Below, in pieces: positions 1 to 13,219 of a stretch of DNA of 64,000 bases. The stretch covers positions 77,261,212 through 77,325,211 of the forward strand of contig JAVMKO010000009.1 of assembly GCA_032164245.1 (NCBI GenBank), given 5' to 3'. Position 1 is the stretch's first letter. Every line of letters begins with the position of its first letter. This DNA comes from Sternotherus odoratus (Eukaryota; Chordata; Testudines; Kinosternidae). The translations under genes and the position numbers were made by a program. Under the pieces are notes generated by a model, which was not told the origin of the DNA, did not search any database, and saw only the letters and a list, made by a program, of their open reading frames with translations.

Positions 1-2637
1 TAGCAGGGTGAACAGGGTGACTGATGGAAGCACCAACATAGCATTCAGTTTCTTATTGGAATTATTTTGGTGCATATGAAGTATTATGAAAGCAATTATT
101 ATAACAGGTCTTTTTACTTAGATGCAATATATAATCTCTGAACTCACAGATTGTCCTCACCTGAAGGGAGGGGTATGGCAAGTTTCTGGGAGCATGTAGA
201 AATTGATAGTGGCTTGGGGTTTTTAAATCTCTGAATAAAAAAGGACAGATAGAAACTTTGTTAAGATAAGCAACAGTGAAACTTGCATGTAATGCAGCCA
301 GTGAAGCTAACAATCCTTAGAGCAGAGAAAGTGAAGCCAATAAGTTATGCTAGACAGGCACTTACAGAGGTCTTCTGGGGTCATGTTTACTAATCTCTCT
401 CTCGCTCTCTTGTCAGAATGTTATGATTCTGAAGAAGCACAAGGCATGCAAAATACCAGGTAGATAATGAATTACATAAAACACAATACCATCACACTTA
501 TACAAAAATAGTTAATGCAAAACAAAAGCTGCATTTAACCGAAGGATACATTTTAAGAACTCCAAACCCTCCACTAAGGCAGGAAGACAATAACTGGGTT
601 TTGTCTTGTAAGAATGGTTTTGTCCTCTTTCCAATGAATGGTTTCAATAATACCCTCTCCACCAATCAATAAACTTGGTTCAGCCCTTTGACTTAAATTC
701 CAGATGACTCCCTCTCTGGTTTGTTTTCTTACACGGGAGTATAAAACCTTCTACTCATATCTCCAAAGGAAAAGCAATTCTCATTGTCTCACTAATATTC
801 ACCTTTTGTATTCATCTTAAAGCTTCATAAGGTCAACATAAAATAGGGAAACAGAGCATTAAATTTCTAAAATCAATAGCATGTACATAAATTGACATTC
901 ATTACTTTACAGCAATTTCCAGTTTCTCCTTGATTGATTAAAGCTAGGGGTTGAAATAAGTGCTTTTCCCCTGCCTGGAGAAATTCCCAATTGTCCATGC
1001 TGTGAACCTTCCATTATGAGACATGAGACAGCGGTAGCAGTACACGGTTCATTTCACACTGCCACAAAATAGACTTGTCATTCCACAATCGAAAGTAAGG
1101 AACCTGATGGAAGAGCAATGTGTCAAAAACTTGTCAAAAAGAGGCTTGTGCTTAATGACAATAGAGAACAAGGAAACCATATCTTGAGCCAGCTTTCTCA
1201 TAGACACAGCAATGTGGAAAAACTATCCTTGTAATTCATTTACTGTTTGAATGTGCTGTGGAACTGCAATTCATATTTTCATCCTAATTAATTCTGATTC
1301 CACATTAATTTATAGAAGATAAACATTTACAATACAAATAAAATGAGTCAATTTGTAAAAGCAGAAAAACAAAAAACACTCGACAATGAGCTGTTTAAAT
1401 GAACACTCGAAAAGAAAAGACAAGAATATATTTGCTCTCCAATGAAAACAATGTTTGCAGAATAATGCTGTATAAAATGACCTATTAGTCAGTGTGTTGT
1501 ATTCTAAGATGATAAATGTAACAACTTGAGCTTTCAAGAATGATTTGTGGAGACCAGGAGTAACCACAGGGCAAAATTCTCTGCTGCCACAGAGTGGCAC
1601 CAGTTTACACCCGCAGAAAATCTGGCCCTCTGTACCAATCACACACCCTTAACAAGAAGAGTTCTTAAAGAAAAAAATACGTTCAGGGAATACATTGTAT
1701 GGAGGTGGCTCTTTCAACACCTTTACACAATGAAGATGATGAATCTGGTTTCGTAACCTGCTAACAGTGGGCAGTAGCAGAAAGGTAATCCCCAAAGGAC
1801 CTGATTATAAAGAAGCTGTGTAGACAAAAGCCATTGTTTTGATGATTAGCTACAGGAGCACATGCATGTATGTATGTTATATATACTCCAAATATTTCTT
1901 CATGGATGGGCTGAAGGGGCAGGTCTAGTGGTGGGCGAGCTTGCAAGTGTTAAAAGTTAAAAATCAGAGTAGAATCCAAAAGTTCGGCTGCTTATGTTTG
2001 AAACTCTTTAGTCTAAAAATCAGGCTAGAAAGCCCACAAGAAGGGCACTTAATGATGACATTTCCAGTACATCAGGGTTTACCCCAGATTGGAAACTCTG
2101 TGAAAAGGGTTCCCGCCAACCCCGCCCCATGTGTTTTTGGCTGAACACATGGAATGCTTTTCAAAAGTGTATCAGAAAACCTCCAGAAAGGCTTACGTTC
2201 AGTTTGGTCTGAATTTTCATCTGAAGTTTGGTCAGATCATATGCAAGCTGAATCACCTGACCCAGGTGCAGTAGGAACCTCCACTGATATTAAGTCAGGG
2301 TGGCTTTGGAGAATTAACAAATAGTTTCACAATAGCTAGAAAAACATCTGATTGCACAGGAAGTTTACCAGTGCACAAAAACAGCTTTGTGTGGGCCGGA
2401 CTTTATGAGGTGCCAACCTCCTCCTGTCAGTAGGTGTGAAGTGCTGTCAGTTCCCATGGACTGAGCACATGGCAGAAGGGGGTCAGCACCTCACAGGATC
2501 AGACCCTGTGTCTGTGCCATATCAAACTTGTAAAATTCACAGTTTCCAGTTCTCGCTGGAAGAAAAAACACAAGGAGATATTCAATGCAGCCAGCATTGT
2601 GCATAGGAAACAAGTGCTCATCTACACACTTTGATAT
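1..2637. other. AT-rich unique non-coding stretch
   Basis: No gene is recognisable. The open frames here are short, start at arbitrary ATGs and have no domain I know. At about 2390-2510 there is a weak copy of a fold-back repeat: 'gaggtgcc' near 2408 pairs with 'agcacctcaca' near 2485, and an 'aggatcaga' end follows. The rest looks like ordinary intergenic or intronic sequence. Confidence 0.5.
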
Positions 2638-2864
2638 CAAGAATCAGAGAGGTAGCCGTGTTAGTCTGGAATTGCAGCAGTGACAAAGAGTCCTGTGGCA
2701 CCTTAAAGACTAACTAAAGTATTGAAGCATAAGATTTCGTGGGCTAATACCCACTTTGTCGAATGCCACTGCATGCATCCAACGAAGTGGGTATTAGCCC
2801 ACGAAAGCTTATGCTTCAATACTTTAGTTAGTCTTTAAGGTGCCACAGCACTCTTTGTCACTTC
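2638..2864 (+). mobile_element. Palindromic SINE-like element, copy 1 (fold-back)
   Basis: The element starts with a head containing 'gtagccgtgttagtctg' (2653-2669) that is not repeated on the other side. A left arm (2680-2761) is followed by a 21-bp spacer and a right arm (2783-2861) that is its near-perfect reverse complement. The insertion is flanked by a 13-bp direct repeat, cacactttgatat, at 2625-2637 and 2865-2877. A duplication of that length is typical of LINE-mediated retroposition and longer than the 2-9 bp usual for cut-and-paste elements. Four other copies occur in this window. I recognise the sequence as a common turtle repeat but cannot give its database name. Confidence 0.75.
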
Positions 2865-3002
2865 CACACTTTGATATGGTTCACATGCTGACAGACACAT
2901 TACCCAAACTCAGGGGATGGGGATGTCCTACAACTCCATGAAGTTTACCCTGCCCATTTCCCACGTCTGTCTCCCCCTGAGGGGAGACATTTATGAAGGA
3001 AC

Positions 3003-3602
3003 TAGCAGAAATACCCGGCGTTGCTCGGAGTATTTGTAATTGGAAACTGGGATGTAAAAAGACTACAATGTTTTTTATTAATACAAATTTTGTTTTTATT
3101 GTATATCAGTACATTCCATAAATTACTATCAAATTAAATTACCACCTTTAATTCAGCCTCCAGATCCTCTGCTCTTATATTTGTCTGGAAGTACACCTGA
3201 TTCTAAGCATTTTCGCTTTTTACGCGGCATAACGAATAGGGTTCTTTTTAAGAAACAGTGTATTTAATTATGTTTGTGCTACACAACACTAAGCTCTCTG
3301 GTTATCTGTATTATTACATCATAACTGTCACAGACAACAGCATGTGTTAACCTGCTGCCCAGATGATGTTATGTGAGCTGTGTAGTTGATGTTAATAAGC
3401 TTTAAGGAATTTCACCCCTAGGGGGTGTAAGAGGTGAGATTTTAAAAATTTTCAATTCTTACCCTGATTAGGACCCTAAAGCCTATAAGTGTACCAAATT
3501 TCAAGTATCTAGCTGAAACGGTGTTGAAGTAGTAAGGGAACATACATACGTACATACACATACACACACGCATACACCATTTGACTTTTATATATATAGA
3601 TG
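3003..3602 (+). repeat. Unclassified dispersed repeat ('acccggcgttgctcgg' type)
   Basis: The block opens with 'atacccggcgttgctcgg' (about 3011-3028), a motif I associate with dispersed repeats in several animal genomes. It runs AT-rich to a conserved-looking end: 'accaaatttcaagtatctag' near 3494, then a catacata/cacacaca simple stretch (3540-3580), then 'tatatatagat'. A 3' end of this kind, with a short-period tail, suggests a non-LTR retroposon. No coding remnant is readable. The class is uncertain. Confidence 0.4.
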
Positions 3603-6600
3603 TAGGTGAGACCTAAGAACCCTTGCAGAGTTTGAGGACCTGTGGAGAAATCTGATTCCATCCCCATTGAAACTGGCATATCTACATGGAGAAGCAGTCC
3701 TTCTATGCTGTTCCCTGGCCTTCCCTCTCCCTGGCAGCGGAGTTTATTCTGGGGCATTGCTGTCACTGGACTTTTTGGAATCCCAAGACTTTGTCACCCC
3801 ACTATGGAGAGCAGAGGGGAGACGCTAATACTACTCCCAGCAGACCACTTAATGGGAGAACATACAGGTTCAGCTGGGAGCATTCAGTACAGTTTGCTGC
3901 ACAGCATTCATGTGGAACAGCTTCTGCAGGATCAGGTGGAAAGGGAAGCGTGCCACAGAATCAACACCACCCGCTCTGAAAAGCCCCAGATAGTGTCGCA
4001 CACTCTGGCTCCCCGCTCTGCTGAGCACAAGAGGGGAAAGTAGGGCCTTATGTATTCAGTTTGGAAAGAAAAATAAATTAAAAAGAGGGGAGGAACACAG
4101 CGTATTTTCTTTAAAATTATTTATTTTCTAGTACGAAGAGGGCCTGAGGTGTAACTGAATCTGTGCCTACAGCTCTGGGTCAAAGAGGCCTTGCAAGGAG
4201 CTAATGCACATTTTTGTGATAGAATTCCAGGAGTGTTCTTTTACATGCTTCCCACTACTCTCACTTTGGGCCCTTTGGTTTTACCATTAACCTATCTTTG
4301 TTAGGTCATAATTAGCCTCCATTAAAAAAAAAGTGTTTTTTTTTTAATGCTCTGGTCCATGGAAATTGTGCCATGAGGTGGCTTCTGTATCTGAGTATCT
4401 TCTAGGGCAAGGCCTACTGGGTCATTAGATTGGGGAGCTGAAGAATAAATTTTGGGCTCAATATTTTTGTGGTAGCTGTAGGATGGGGAAAATTCCAGTT
4501 GGAAACAGACGTAATTTTATTTAATTCTGGATTTTCTTGTTTACAGGGACTTACAAAAAACAACAGGTCTAATAAGAAAATTGGCATTTGTAGACAAAAT
4601 TATATTTTATTTGACTTCTAAAATAGGGAAATCTATTCCCTTCAATGCGGTAATAACGCAGACAAATCTGAAAGTGTAGAAAGCGTCAATAAAGGTTGTG
4701 TATGTGTTTGTGTGTGTCTGGGGGCCACGGAGGGAAGAGGGCATCACTGAGGTTTTCTTTCAACTTCAGACTCTCCATGTACCCTGTTTACATTTACTCC
4801 ATCAATGTTCTAAAAACGGACTCCTCTTTTGGCTTTACTGAGAGGAAGTAGTATATTCACACTCCATATTTAAGAAGAATCTTCTAATTGAATTAGCTGA
4901 TTGTTTTTAAGGGCATTTACCCCTCAATTCACAATCCCTCTTCCCCCTCATTTGCAGAAATTCCTGTCCCTGTGGGGAGTCGCCCTTAGGGATGTACTAC
5001 TATAAGCCTCTCTGCATTGTGCTGCCTATGTCTTTGTTTTTGACCTGACCTAAAAAAGTGCTCTCTTTAGGAGTCACAGAGGATTTATTCTCTGCGTTAG
5101 CTTAATCCTGCCTTTTTTTAGGCAGAAAATGACAGTTTTGCTCAGTTGTGTGAAATGACCTGCGTGTTTTATGATGTGGGTGATTGTCCACCAGGATCTG
5201 AGCTGAAGCCACCAATGTAACAGAACTTAAGAATACAACTGCCTGGAAATATTTGCCGCACAAACATTACTTTTGTGGATGACAGCAGGTTTTGAAGTGG
5301 GTAAACAGACACCTCACTTTCCTTGAAGGTTTTAAGCCTAACAATGTCAGCCTATAATAATATTCTACACTTTCCTTCTTTGTTTAACAAAGTGTTCATG
5401 GGTTCTGGGCTAGATCCTCAGTGAGTATAAAGGAGCTTAGCGCTCATGAAATCAGTGGATCTACACTACAGTACATCGGTTGGGAATTTGGCCATCTAAT
5501 GGCTCTGTCCTCACCAACTGAAACCTTCATCGCCTGCCTCCTGATTTCTTTTAAACCAGCTCAGAACAGAAAGTGCACAGTCTTCACACACAACTCTATG
5601 GAAGGAATCTCTCTCATCTGAATTCTGCAGGACATCATGCTTTATGTTGCAGTCATCAGATCGTCTTGCTATGAGATGTGGTGTATTATTTATGAATTAG
5701 CATGGGAAACTATCGTTCCAGAGGAGTGAAAATATGGTTCCAAAGTAGTATTTGTTTGGCTAAATCCAATTGTCCAGAAAGAAGGCAAAACTTGTAGGAG
5801 GAGGAGGAAGTATTTATTGTTTAAATTTAGATTCCAAGCAACTCTTTCTCCTGAGCAGAATCCTTTCCTTCCTTGAGCGTAGGTATCAGCGAGCCCTGAG
5901 CAATCTATGACTCCCTCAGCAGAATGGGAATAATATCCAACTCTCTCTCTACGGGATAGAAGTGGTTCAATGATTATTTGTCCAGATCCTTAGCTGATGA
6001 AGTCAGTGGTGCCAATTTATTTATAGAGGATCTGACCCTGTTTTTAATGCCTTTTAAAGATATAAAAAAACCTCTGTATGATTCTAGCCCTCATGCTTGT
6101 GGAGAAAAGCCTGAAAGGACTGAATGCACCCCACATGGTCAAAATCCAGAAGAGGAATAGAGAGAACTCAACATTGATTATTTTTTTTTAGAAAAAATCT
6201 CATGGTTTTGCGGTGCCTGACTCATGATTTTTGAATGCTTGGAGTTGGTAATAATGGAAAGATGCTCCATGACTGGAAGAGATTAGATTTAAGCAAAGTT
6301 TCCGAGGGAGAAGGGCTTGTGTACTGTAATAAAATAAGCACCTGGTGCCAGGCCCTTATCTCTCATCCACACTTTCAAGCCCCACTTTGATTTTACATCC
6401 TGCCATTTAAAAAATATGCAAATGTTCAGTTACACCAAGTTAAATGCTGAGGCTATTTATTTTACAGTTCAAAGTAAAAGCACAATTTTAAATGGTAAAT
6501 CACTTTACCAGGTCATACCATGAGGGAATTAAATACTGTACAGTACCTCAATTCTTCTGTGACCAATGCTGCATTCAATAGGACCATATTTGTCAGAGAG

Positions 6601-6785
6601 GGGGAAGATCAGAATGTATGGCTGCTTGAGACCTGCAGTGTAATCAGGGATCTGGGGGATTAAATCTCACAGAACTATGGAAGCTAAGGAACGGAGTTCT
6701 CATTGAATTCACCATTTATGACCAGATTGTGCTTTTAAGCCCCAGGCCTGCAGTCTGGGGTGTGCAGAGATGCATTGAGCTGAGA
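3603..6785. other. Unique non-coding stretch
   Basis: No coding sequence is recognised; an open frame at 3642-4043 (133 residues) has no domain I can identify. Small repeat remnants are visible: a GT-rich patch at about 4694-4720, fold-back-repeat fragments ('gatcctcagtgag' near 5413, 'gatccttagctgatgaagtcagtgg' split around 5986-6010), and a possible MIR fragment near 5905-5960 ('cagaatgggaataat'). Confidence 0.45.
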
Positions 6786-6786
6786 A

Positions 6787-7950
6787 CTAGAATTCTGTGA
6801 GGGGGTCAACAATTCTGTGGGGATCCAGTGGATATAGTGTACTTAGATTTTCAGAAAGCCTTTGACAAGGTCCCTCACCAAAGGCTTTTATGCAAAGTAA
6901 GCTGCCATAGGATAAGAGAGAAGGTGCTCTCATTGACTGATATCTGGTGAAAAGATAGGAAACAAAGGGTATATATATAAAGTTTTCAGAATGGAGAGAG
7001 GTAAATATTGATGTTCCCCAGGGCTCTGTTCTGGGACCAGTCCTATTCAACATATTCATAAATGGGCTAGAAAAATGGGTAAACGCTTAGGTGGCAAAAT
7101 TTGCAGATGATAAAAATGACTAAAGATAGTTAAGACTCAGGCAGACTGCGAAGAACTACAGAAGGATATCTCAAAACTGGGTGACTGGGCAACAAAATGG
7201 CAGATGAAATTTAATGTTGATAAATGCAAAGTAAGGCACACTGGAAAGCATAATCCCAACTATACATATGAAATGATGGGGTTAAATTAGCTGTTACCAC
7301 TCAGGAAAGAGATCTTGGGAGTCAGAGTGGATAGTTCTCTGAAAACATCCATTCAATGTGCAGAGGCAGTCAAAAAAGCTAACAGAATGCTGGGAATAAT
7401 TAAGAAAGGGATAGATAATAGGACTGAAAATATCATGTTGCTTCTATATAATCCATGGTATGCCCACATCTTGAATACTGTGTACAGATGTGGTTGCTCC
7501 ATCTCAAAAAAGATATACTAATATTGGAAAAGGTTCATTAAAGGGCAACACAAATTAATAGGGGTATGGAATGGCTTCCATATCAGGAGAGAATAAGAAG
7601 ACTGGGACTTTTCAGCTTGAAAAAGAGATGGCTAAGGGGAGATATGATTGAGGTATATAAAATAGAGAAAGTAGATAAGGAAGTGTTGATTACTACTTCT
7701 CATAAGTAGGGGTCACCAAATAAAATTAATAGGCAGCAGGTTTAAAACAAATAAAAGGAAGTATTTCATCACACAACACATAGTCAACCTGTGGAATTCC
7801 TTGCAAGAGGATGTTGTAAAGGCCAAGACCATAACACGGTTCAAAAGGGAGCTAGATAGATTCATGGGAAATAGGTCCATCAATGACTATTAGCTAGGAT
7901 AGACAGGAATGGTGTCCCTAGCCTCTGTTTTCCAGAAGTTGGGAATGAGT
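6787..7950 (+). pseudogene. CR1-type LINE, 3' part of reverse transcriptase, broken
   Basis: A decayed non-LTR retrotransposon lies in sense orientation. Translated blocks show family reverse-transcriptase motifs: DFQKAFDKVPHQRLL at 6846-6890, [15 protein letters not shown] from 7013, and KFADD (the catalytic ADD box) at 7097-7111. A C-terminal block, LGVRVDSSLK...AVKKANRMLGIIKKGI, occupies about 7312-7420. These blocks lie in three different reading frames, so at least two frameshifts separate them, and stops follow; no working protein is possible. The non-coding tail continues through 'ggaattccttgcaagagg' (7793) and 'gaattccttg'-type CR1 3' sequence to 'ccagaagttgggaatg' (about 7932), where it stops short of the usual CR1 3' terminus. 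The copy is 5' truncated, as is usual for CR1. Confidence 0.9.
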
Positions 7951-8300
7951 GAGAATGAAATCCTGGCCCCATTGAATCAATGAGTATTTTGCCATTAACT
8001 TTGACAGGGACAGGATTTCACCCCATAACTCCAGGGATCCTGTAGGTACTCTGGCTACACTCTCCATTAGCCAGTGAAGGGGTAACGAGAACATGATCCT
8101 GCTTCCAGCCTCCCCCTCCCAATCCTGAGTGCCAAGTACTACCATACGCACAAAGAGCTCAATCCTGCACCCTTATTCCCACTGAACAGTCTTACTCCCA
8201 TGAGTAGTTCTATTAACTTTCCAGGCTTGAGAAGTCAATGTGACTATTTTCATGAGCAAGTACTACTCACTGTGAGTAAGATTTTCAGAATTGGGCTCTA
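7950..8300. repeat. Fold-back MITE-like repeats
   Basis: Two short, decayed palindromic repeats. One runs from 'gaaatcctggcccc' (7957) to 'ggacaggatttcacccc' (8007), with near-complementary ends. The second runs from 'gctcaatcctgcac' (8157) to 'ttgggctcta' (8291), with 'atgagtag' and 'tactcactgtgagtaag' in opposite arms. Repeats of this pattern are very common in sauropsid DNA. The boundaries are approximate. Confidence 0.45.
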
Positions 8301-8389
8301 AGGCCAGGGCTACACTGGGTGTGTGTGTTTCGAACTAAGACACGCAACTTCAGCTATGCTATTCACGTAGCCCAATGTAGCCCTTAGCA
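8300..8389. mobile_element. Short MITE of the 'ctacac' type
   Basis: A 90-bp element with inverted ends: it begins 'taaggccagggctacactggg' around 8299 and ends 'cccaatgtagccctta' at 8389. The interior contains 'cttcagctatgctattc', shared with the larger elements near 24655 and 33047, so it is probably an internally deleted copy of the same family. Confidence 0.6.
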
Positions 8390-11300
8390 CACACACACAC
8401 AGAAACACAGAAAGCCACTTCAAGTTTGTGAATGAAGTTTGCTTAGTATGACGTTTGGGATAATTTTTGCAAAATCGATATTGTTTTGTACATTTCACTG
8501 CCACTTCATGTAATGTTTGCTAATGCCTGCATTGTTACTGTATCTGTGGGTTTTGCATCGGGGAACTTTTAGTCCTGACATCAAGGGGTTAAAATAACAT
8601 GCACCTCCCTTAATTAACAACAGGAATAAAAGCTTTTATAAAATACCCAATTCATTGTGGATGGATTCAATTTTATCTCTCCACCATGCACTGCTGATTT
8701 GCCAAACAGGAGTATAATTGTGTGCACTGATATGCTAATATGCACTCCTCTACTTACACTAGCCATTGACTTTATTTTTCTTCATGCCTCTGGCAGATAA
8801 AGGGCACACAATTAAACTTTTCTGTCACCTGGTCATACTTTGTTGATTGCTATTTAAAATTTAGCAGATGCACTTTCAGAGTAATTTGACAATGCAGTCT
8901 AATAATTGACTACAGTACACACACTTTACTGAAGGCTATTTATTTAAGAGAAAACATTTCACACATTTGTGTGTTACACAGAAGATGTTTTAATGAGATA
9001 TTGTACTTGCCTGTCATATTGTACTAGCTCTGTACAGGAAATGGTCTTATTAAAGAGAAAGACTGTCTCTTCTATGACCAAGGTTTTTGATACTTAGAAG
9101 GAGATTAAACAAAAAGAACAAACTGCGTGAGCATTTCTTTGACATTCTAGCACACTATTTTCTAAGCCAATGCTCTCGGGGTGAACAGCAAAGAAAAGCA
9201 GAGAAAGGAGTACTCTGCTTCTTCTACTCCCTTGCCAGTAATAAGCCCTTTCATAATCAGCAATAGTCAAAGATATTCCACTCCATCACAACCAAACACA
9301 AGCCATCCCCTGTGGAGCCAACAAGAATTTTCAATTTTCCACCCTTTTAGTACAGGTGCTTTTTAGGAATGACTTAGAGGATGGCTACTCACTGTGCAGC
9401 CATCTGGCTGCATCCATCCCCTATGTATTTTGTCTCAAGAGCTATAAAGTGAACAGCTTTAAGGGGAATTTTTTAAAAAAAGATTGTCAGTTTTATTCTG
9501 GTATATCTTTCAGGAGGGAGCTTTCTCTACCATGAAATGAACTGTGACATGCTACTCTCTAGCTAATTAAGGAGCAGCCTTCACAAATTCTAAAGGGAGT
9601 CCTGTCCAGTCTTCCATTCTCCAGGATGGTGGCCATAAGGCCAGGCATCCAGGATTAGGTGTATGGTTAAAGTAGAGAAGAATGTGACACACTCCTAGCC
9701 CCAGGAAACAGAAAGGGTTTTAGGCAGGTTTTGATTTTTAGAACAAAGATTTCTCTTTATAATGTAATCCCTTGACAAAAAACAGTGCAATGATTCTGCT
9801 CTCCTTCAGTCTTTCTTTAAAGCCTGAGTCCCTTGATTTTCAGTTCCCCCTGTATCTTTCCTGAATTCTCCATGCCCATTTGTGCCTTGCTACTTCTATT
9901 CTGGCTCTCTCTTCACTCTTCGTCCACTGTTCCTGTTTTTCTCATCTCCTTACACCTTGTTCTCATTCTTCTTGCTGTTCTTGAGTCAACCCTCTGATTG
10001 GTTTTCTCATTGTTTTATCTCCTCTCAGTCCCATTTATAATAGTTCATTTGTATTATAATAGATTAACATCTTTCCCGCCATTTTTACTCCTATTATTTT
10101 CCCCTTTTCATCTTTCAACAACTTAGACAGCCCTCTCATACTCTCATCTCTTCCCCATTCTTTTCTGATCTTTCTATTAAGCTTTCTTGTTTCTGAGAGG
10201 TTTTGATTGCTATTGGCTGGGCATATTGGATGCTAATTTAATTAACAAGGATACCTGAAATACCACTCCACATCCTACAACTTACCTGACTACTACAAGT
10301 TATTTTGAATAAATTACTGTTACAACCTTGTTATTTCATTTTTCATATATGCTTGACCAAATTCATTCCTGACTTCAGTGGAGCTTACACTGATGCCAAA
10401 TGTCATCCTTTGTGTTTTACAACAGGTCACAGTGCATGAAGTCTTCTCTTTTATCTGCTACCATACTCTATGCATTTGCAATAAAAATTATTCCAAAATG
10501 ATCACAAACAAAACAAAAGAGAGAAAAACTCACAGAAAAGGTGAATGGCTACTTTGGTTCTAACTTTCACAAACATATCAGGTTCTTCTGCTCTATCAGC
10601 CAATAAATAGTAGTAGAATATCTCTGATACTTTCTGAGCAACGTTATAGCAATTTGAACACTAGCACTTGAAAAAACACAGTAATGATATATTCTGGCTC
10701 CCAGCCTAATAAGACCAGAGATAATACTGAACATCACCAGTGCAGTTTGCCTCCAGCACTGGCTTTCCAGGATCCACCCTGAGAAATCTTAGAAAACCCA
10801 ATTGGAGGTGCTACTGAGAGGCAGCACAGCCAAAACAACCCATGCATTAACCAGGGAATGAGGGGTGCAGTGCAGGGTCCACTTTGCTCTGGTGATAATA
10901 GTAACCGAAGTTCTGATGATGGTCCAATAAAACCTCAAATCTCTAAAATATATTCCAGTTCCTGTAACTCAGAAACAGATGCTGAAAGAGGAAAATGCTC
11001 TAACATCCACCAAAGGGCTTTTTAAAAAAACAGAACAGTTGGAAGGAACCCCTGAGGGAGTTACAGTACAGTAACCTGGAACGACAGAGATGGCTTCAGA
11101 TGGAGGAACTCATATTGACAAATCTCTTGACAGCTTTATCTTTTTATTATTTGTAACAAACAGAATTGTCTGACAAACACTAAGAATTCTTAACAATGGG
11201 CCCAATCCAAAGCTGATGTAAATCAGCATTGTATGATTTTCCAAACAGAGCTATGCTGATTTATATCAGCTCTAGATCTGACCCAATGTACTTAGTATAT

Positions 11301-13182
11301 GTGAGTCAGTGCCTCCACAAAGAGAAAACCCCTTCCATTTTACATGATGTTATCATCTTGTTTGAGAACTGCTATGCAGGCAAGTGTTTGGAGCCAGGCT
11401 AAGAAAATGGATGAAGGACAGAGTAGGGGCACAACCTTTCTCTAATCATAGGAGTCTGTTTTCCTCTTCATATACTTCCATGTAACTCCTACTAATGTTA
11501 GTGGAAGAACAGATTTCTTAGTTAAGGATGGCCAATAAGCCACCCAAGCAGCCACTAAGAAATTAATCAAATAAGCCGTATTTCTACTTCCTCATGGAGT
11601 CCCCACCCCCCACCCCCAAAAGATGAGGATGAAATGATAAGTTTATAACTTTAGTTGAAGTGGCTTCTGGAATGGAACCTAAACCCTTCAATTTCTTTGT
11701 TCACTTGGGACAAGATGTTGAGGAATCAGAACATTTCTCTATCTTTGTCAGGGAGAGGAGGGAACCCTGTTTACATTTACTAAACTGGGTTGAGGACAGG
11801 GCGGGAATGGAATGTCCAGCTTTTTGAAATATATTACTGAGAGGGTCAAAGTACAAGAGCACATCACCATAATTCTCAGCTCTACAAGCAATTCTGAGCC
11901 CTTGTTTTCATGATACTCTATGTAGTGCAAGTAAAAAATGATATAATAAAAGTTAACTTATATTTTTGTGCTTACACATTTGTCATCCCTCTCCCATGCT
12001 AGGGTCTAGGTTAATGTCTCAGTCGATGGTTAATTTTGGCTTTGGAACTGTTAGGTTACCTCGTCCTGCTCTGACCATCTTATATCCTTTGAATAAACTT
12101 TTCTTTTGAGAGAGTGATTCTTAGGGTTTTCTAATTTTGAATCATGAGACTATGAGGAAGTCACTTTTCATTGGACAGCATTTACTGGGGAAAAAGATGT
12201 TTTTCGATATCCTGCATATATTCTGCGATGGACTTACATGTCAATCCACCTATATGGCTGTACCTAGAATCACTTGCACTAGTCGTCCTTGTGAATCAGG
12301 CCTAAAAACCACATTCTATTTGATATGCACTGAAGCGTATGGAGAGGTTTTTTTTTTTTTTTTTTTACTGTGACTGGATGTATCAGTGTTCTGCAGAGAT
12401 CAGAAACACAGCAAATGTATTTTCCATCTTAATGATTTTATTTCAGTAGAACAATACTAAGCCGTTCATTGTTTTCCTACTCACAACATAGTACAGCACA
12501 CCTCAGCTGTACTGTAGATATGATAATGAAAGTAAGGGTGTCATTAAAAAGATAAGAGAGTTTAAATCCCAGTAAGATAGGAATGCTCTGTAAGGCCCTG
12601 ATTCAGAAATCAGCTCCCTTTGATTTGACTGATGCAAGATCAAGCTTCAAATGCCAAAATCTATCAATTATCTTTCTTGAACCAACAATGATTTGCAGAG
12701 ACATCCTACAATTTGCAGTGATATAGCAAGAATATACAAATGCACCCATTTTCAAACTGCTCTGGTTATGTTATATTAACCCACTTCTCCTGCAGTGGAA
12801 CTCCTTGAACAAGCATTTTTTCCTGAATGCCTCTGCTAGGTACAGAGATGTTCACTCTTATCCGTTCCTGTTCAGTACATTTTGGATTATGACCAAAATC
12901 ATCAAACTCTTCCCACCAGTTGTAACTTATACTGTACAATATATCAACCTAATATTCAGTGTGCCCTGTGCACAAACGAATTAAGCTGAACAGTCCTTAA
13001 AATGTAACACATTGTCTTTGAGACGTCTTGTTAACCGACAGAATCTTAAAAACTAAAGTATGAGCACTCATTCTTGGATCCACAATTCACAAACACAGCA
13101 CAAGAGTCATACAGCAAGGATTCAGACAGGTAGTAAATGAATGCACAGTGTCTCAGACTTTTTAATACAAATAAATCCCATT
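8390..13182. other. Unique AT-rich stretch with simple tracts
   Basis: No gene is recognised. A pyrimidine-biased tract runs from about 9780 to 10190 on the plus strand. A fold-back-repeat copy sits at 11196-11283 ('gggcccaatccaaagctgatg' against 'atcagctctagatctgaccc'). A T-run lies at 12348-12366. The segment 8800-8960 is AT-rich, repeat-free and dense in homeodomain-like TAAT cores; it could be a regulatory element, but nothing in it is decisive. Confidence 0.4.
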
Positions 13183-13184
13183 AG

Positions 13185-13185
<1 letters not shown>

Positions 13186-13215
<30 letters not shown>
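13186..13215. repeat. (CA)n microsatellite
   Basis: About 15 uninterrupted CA units, followed by 'gaaaataagc'. A purely alternating purine-pyrimidine tract of this length is expected to vary in length between individuals. Confidence 0.95.
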
Positions 13216-13219
<4 letters not shown>

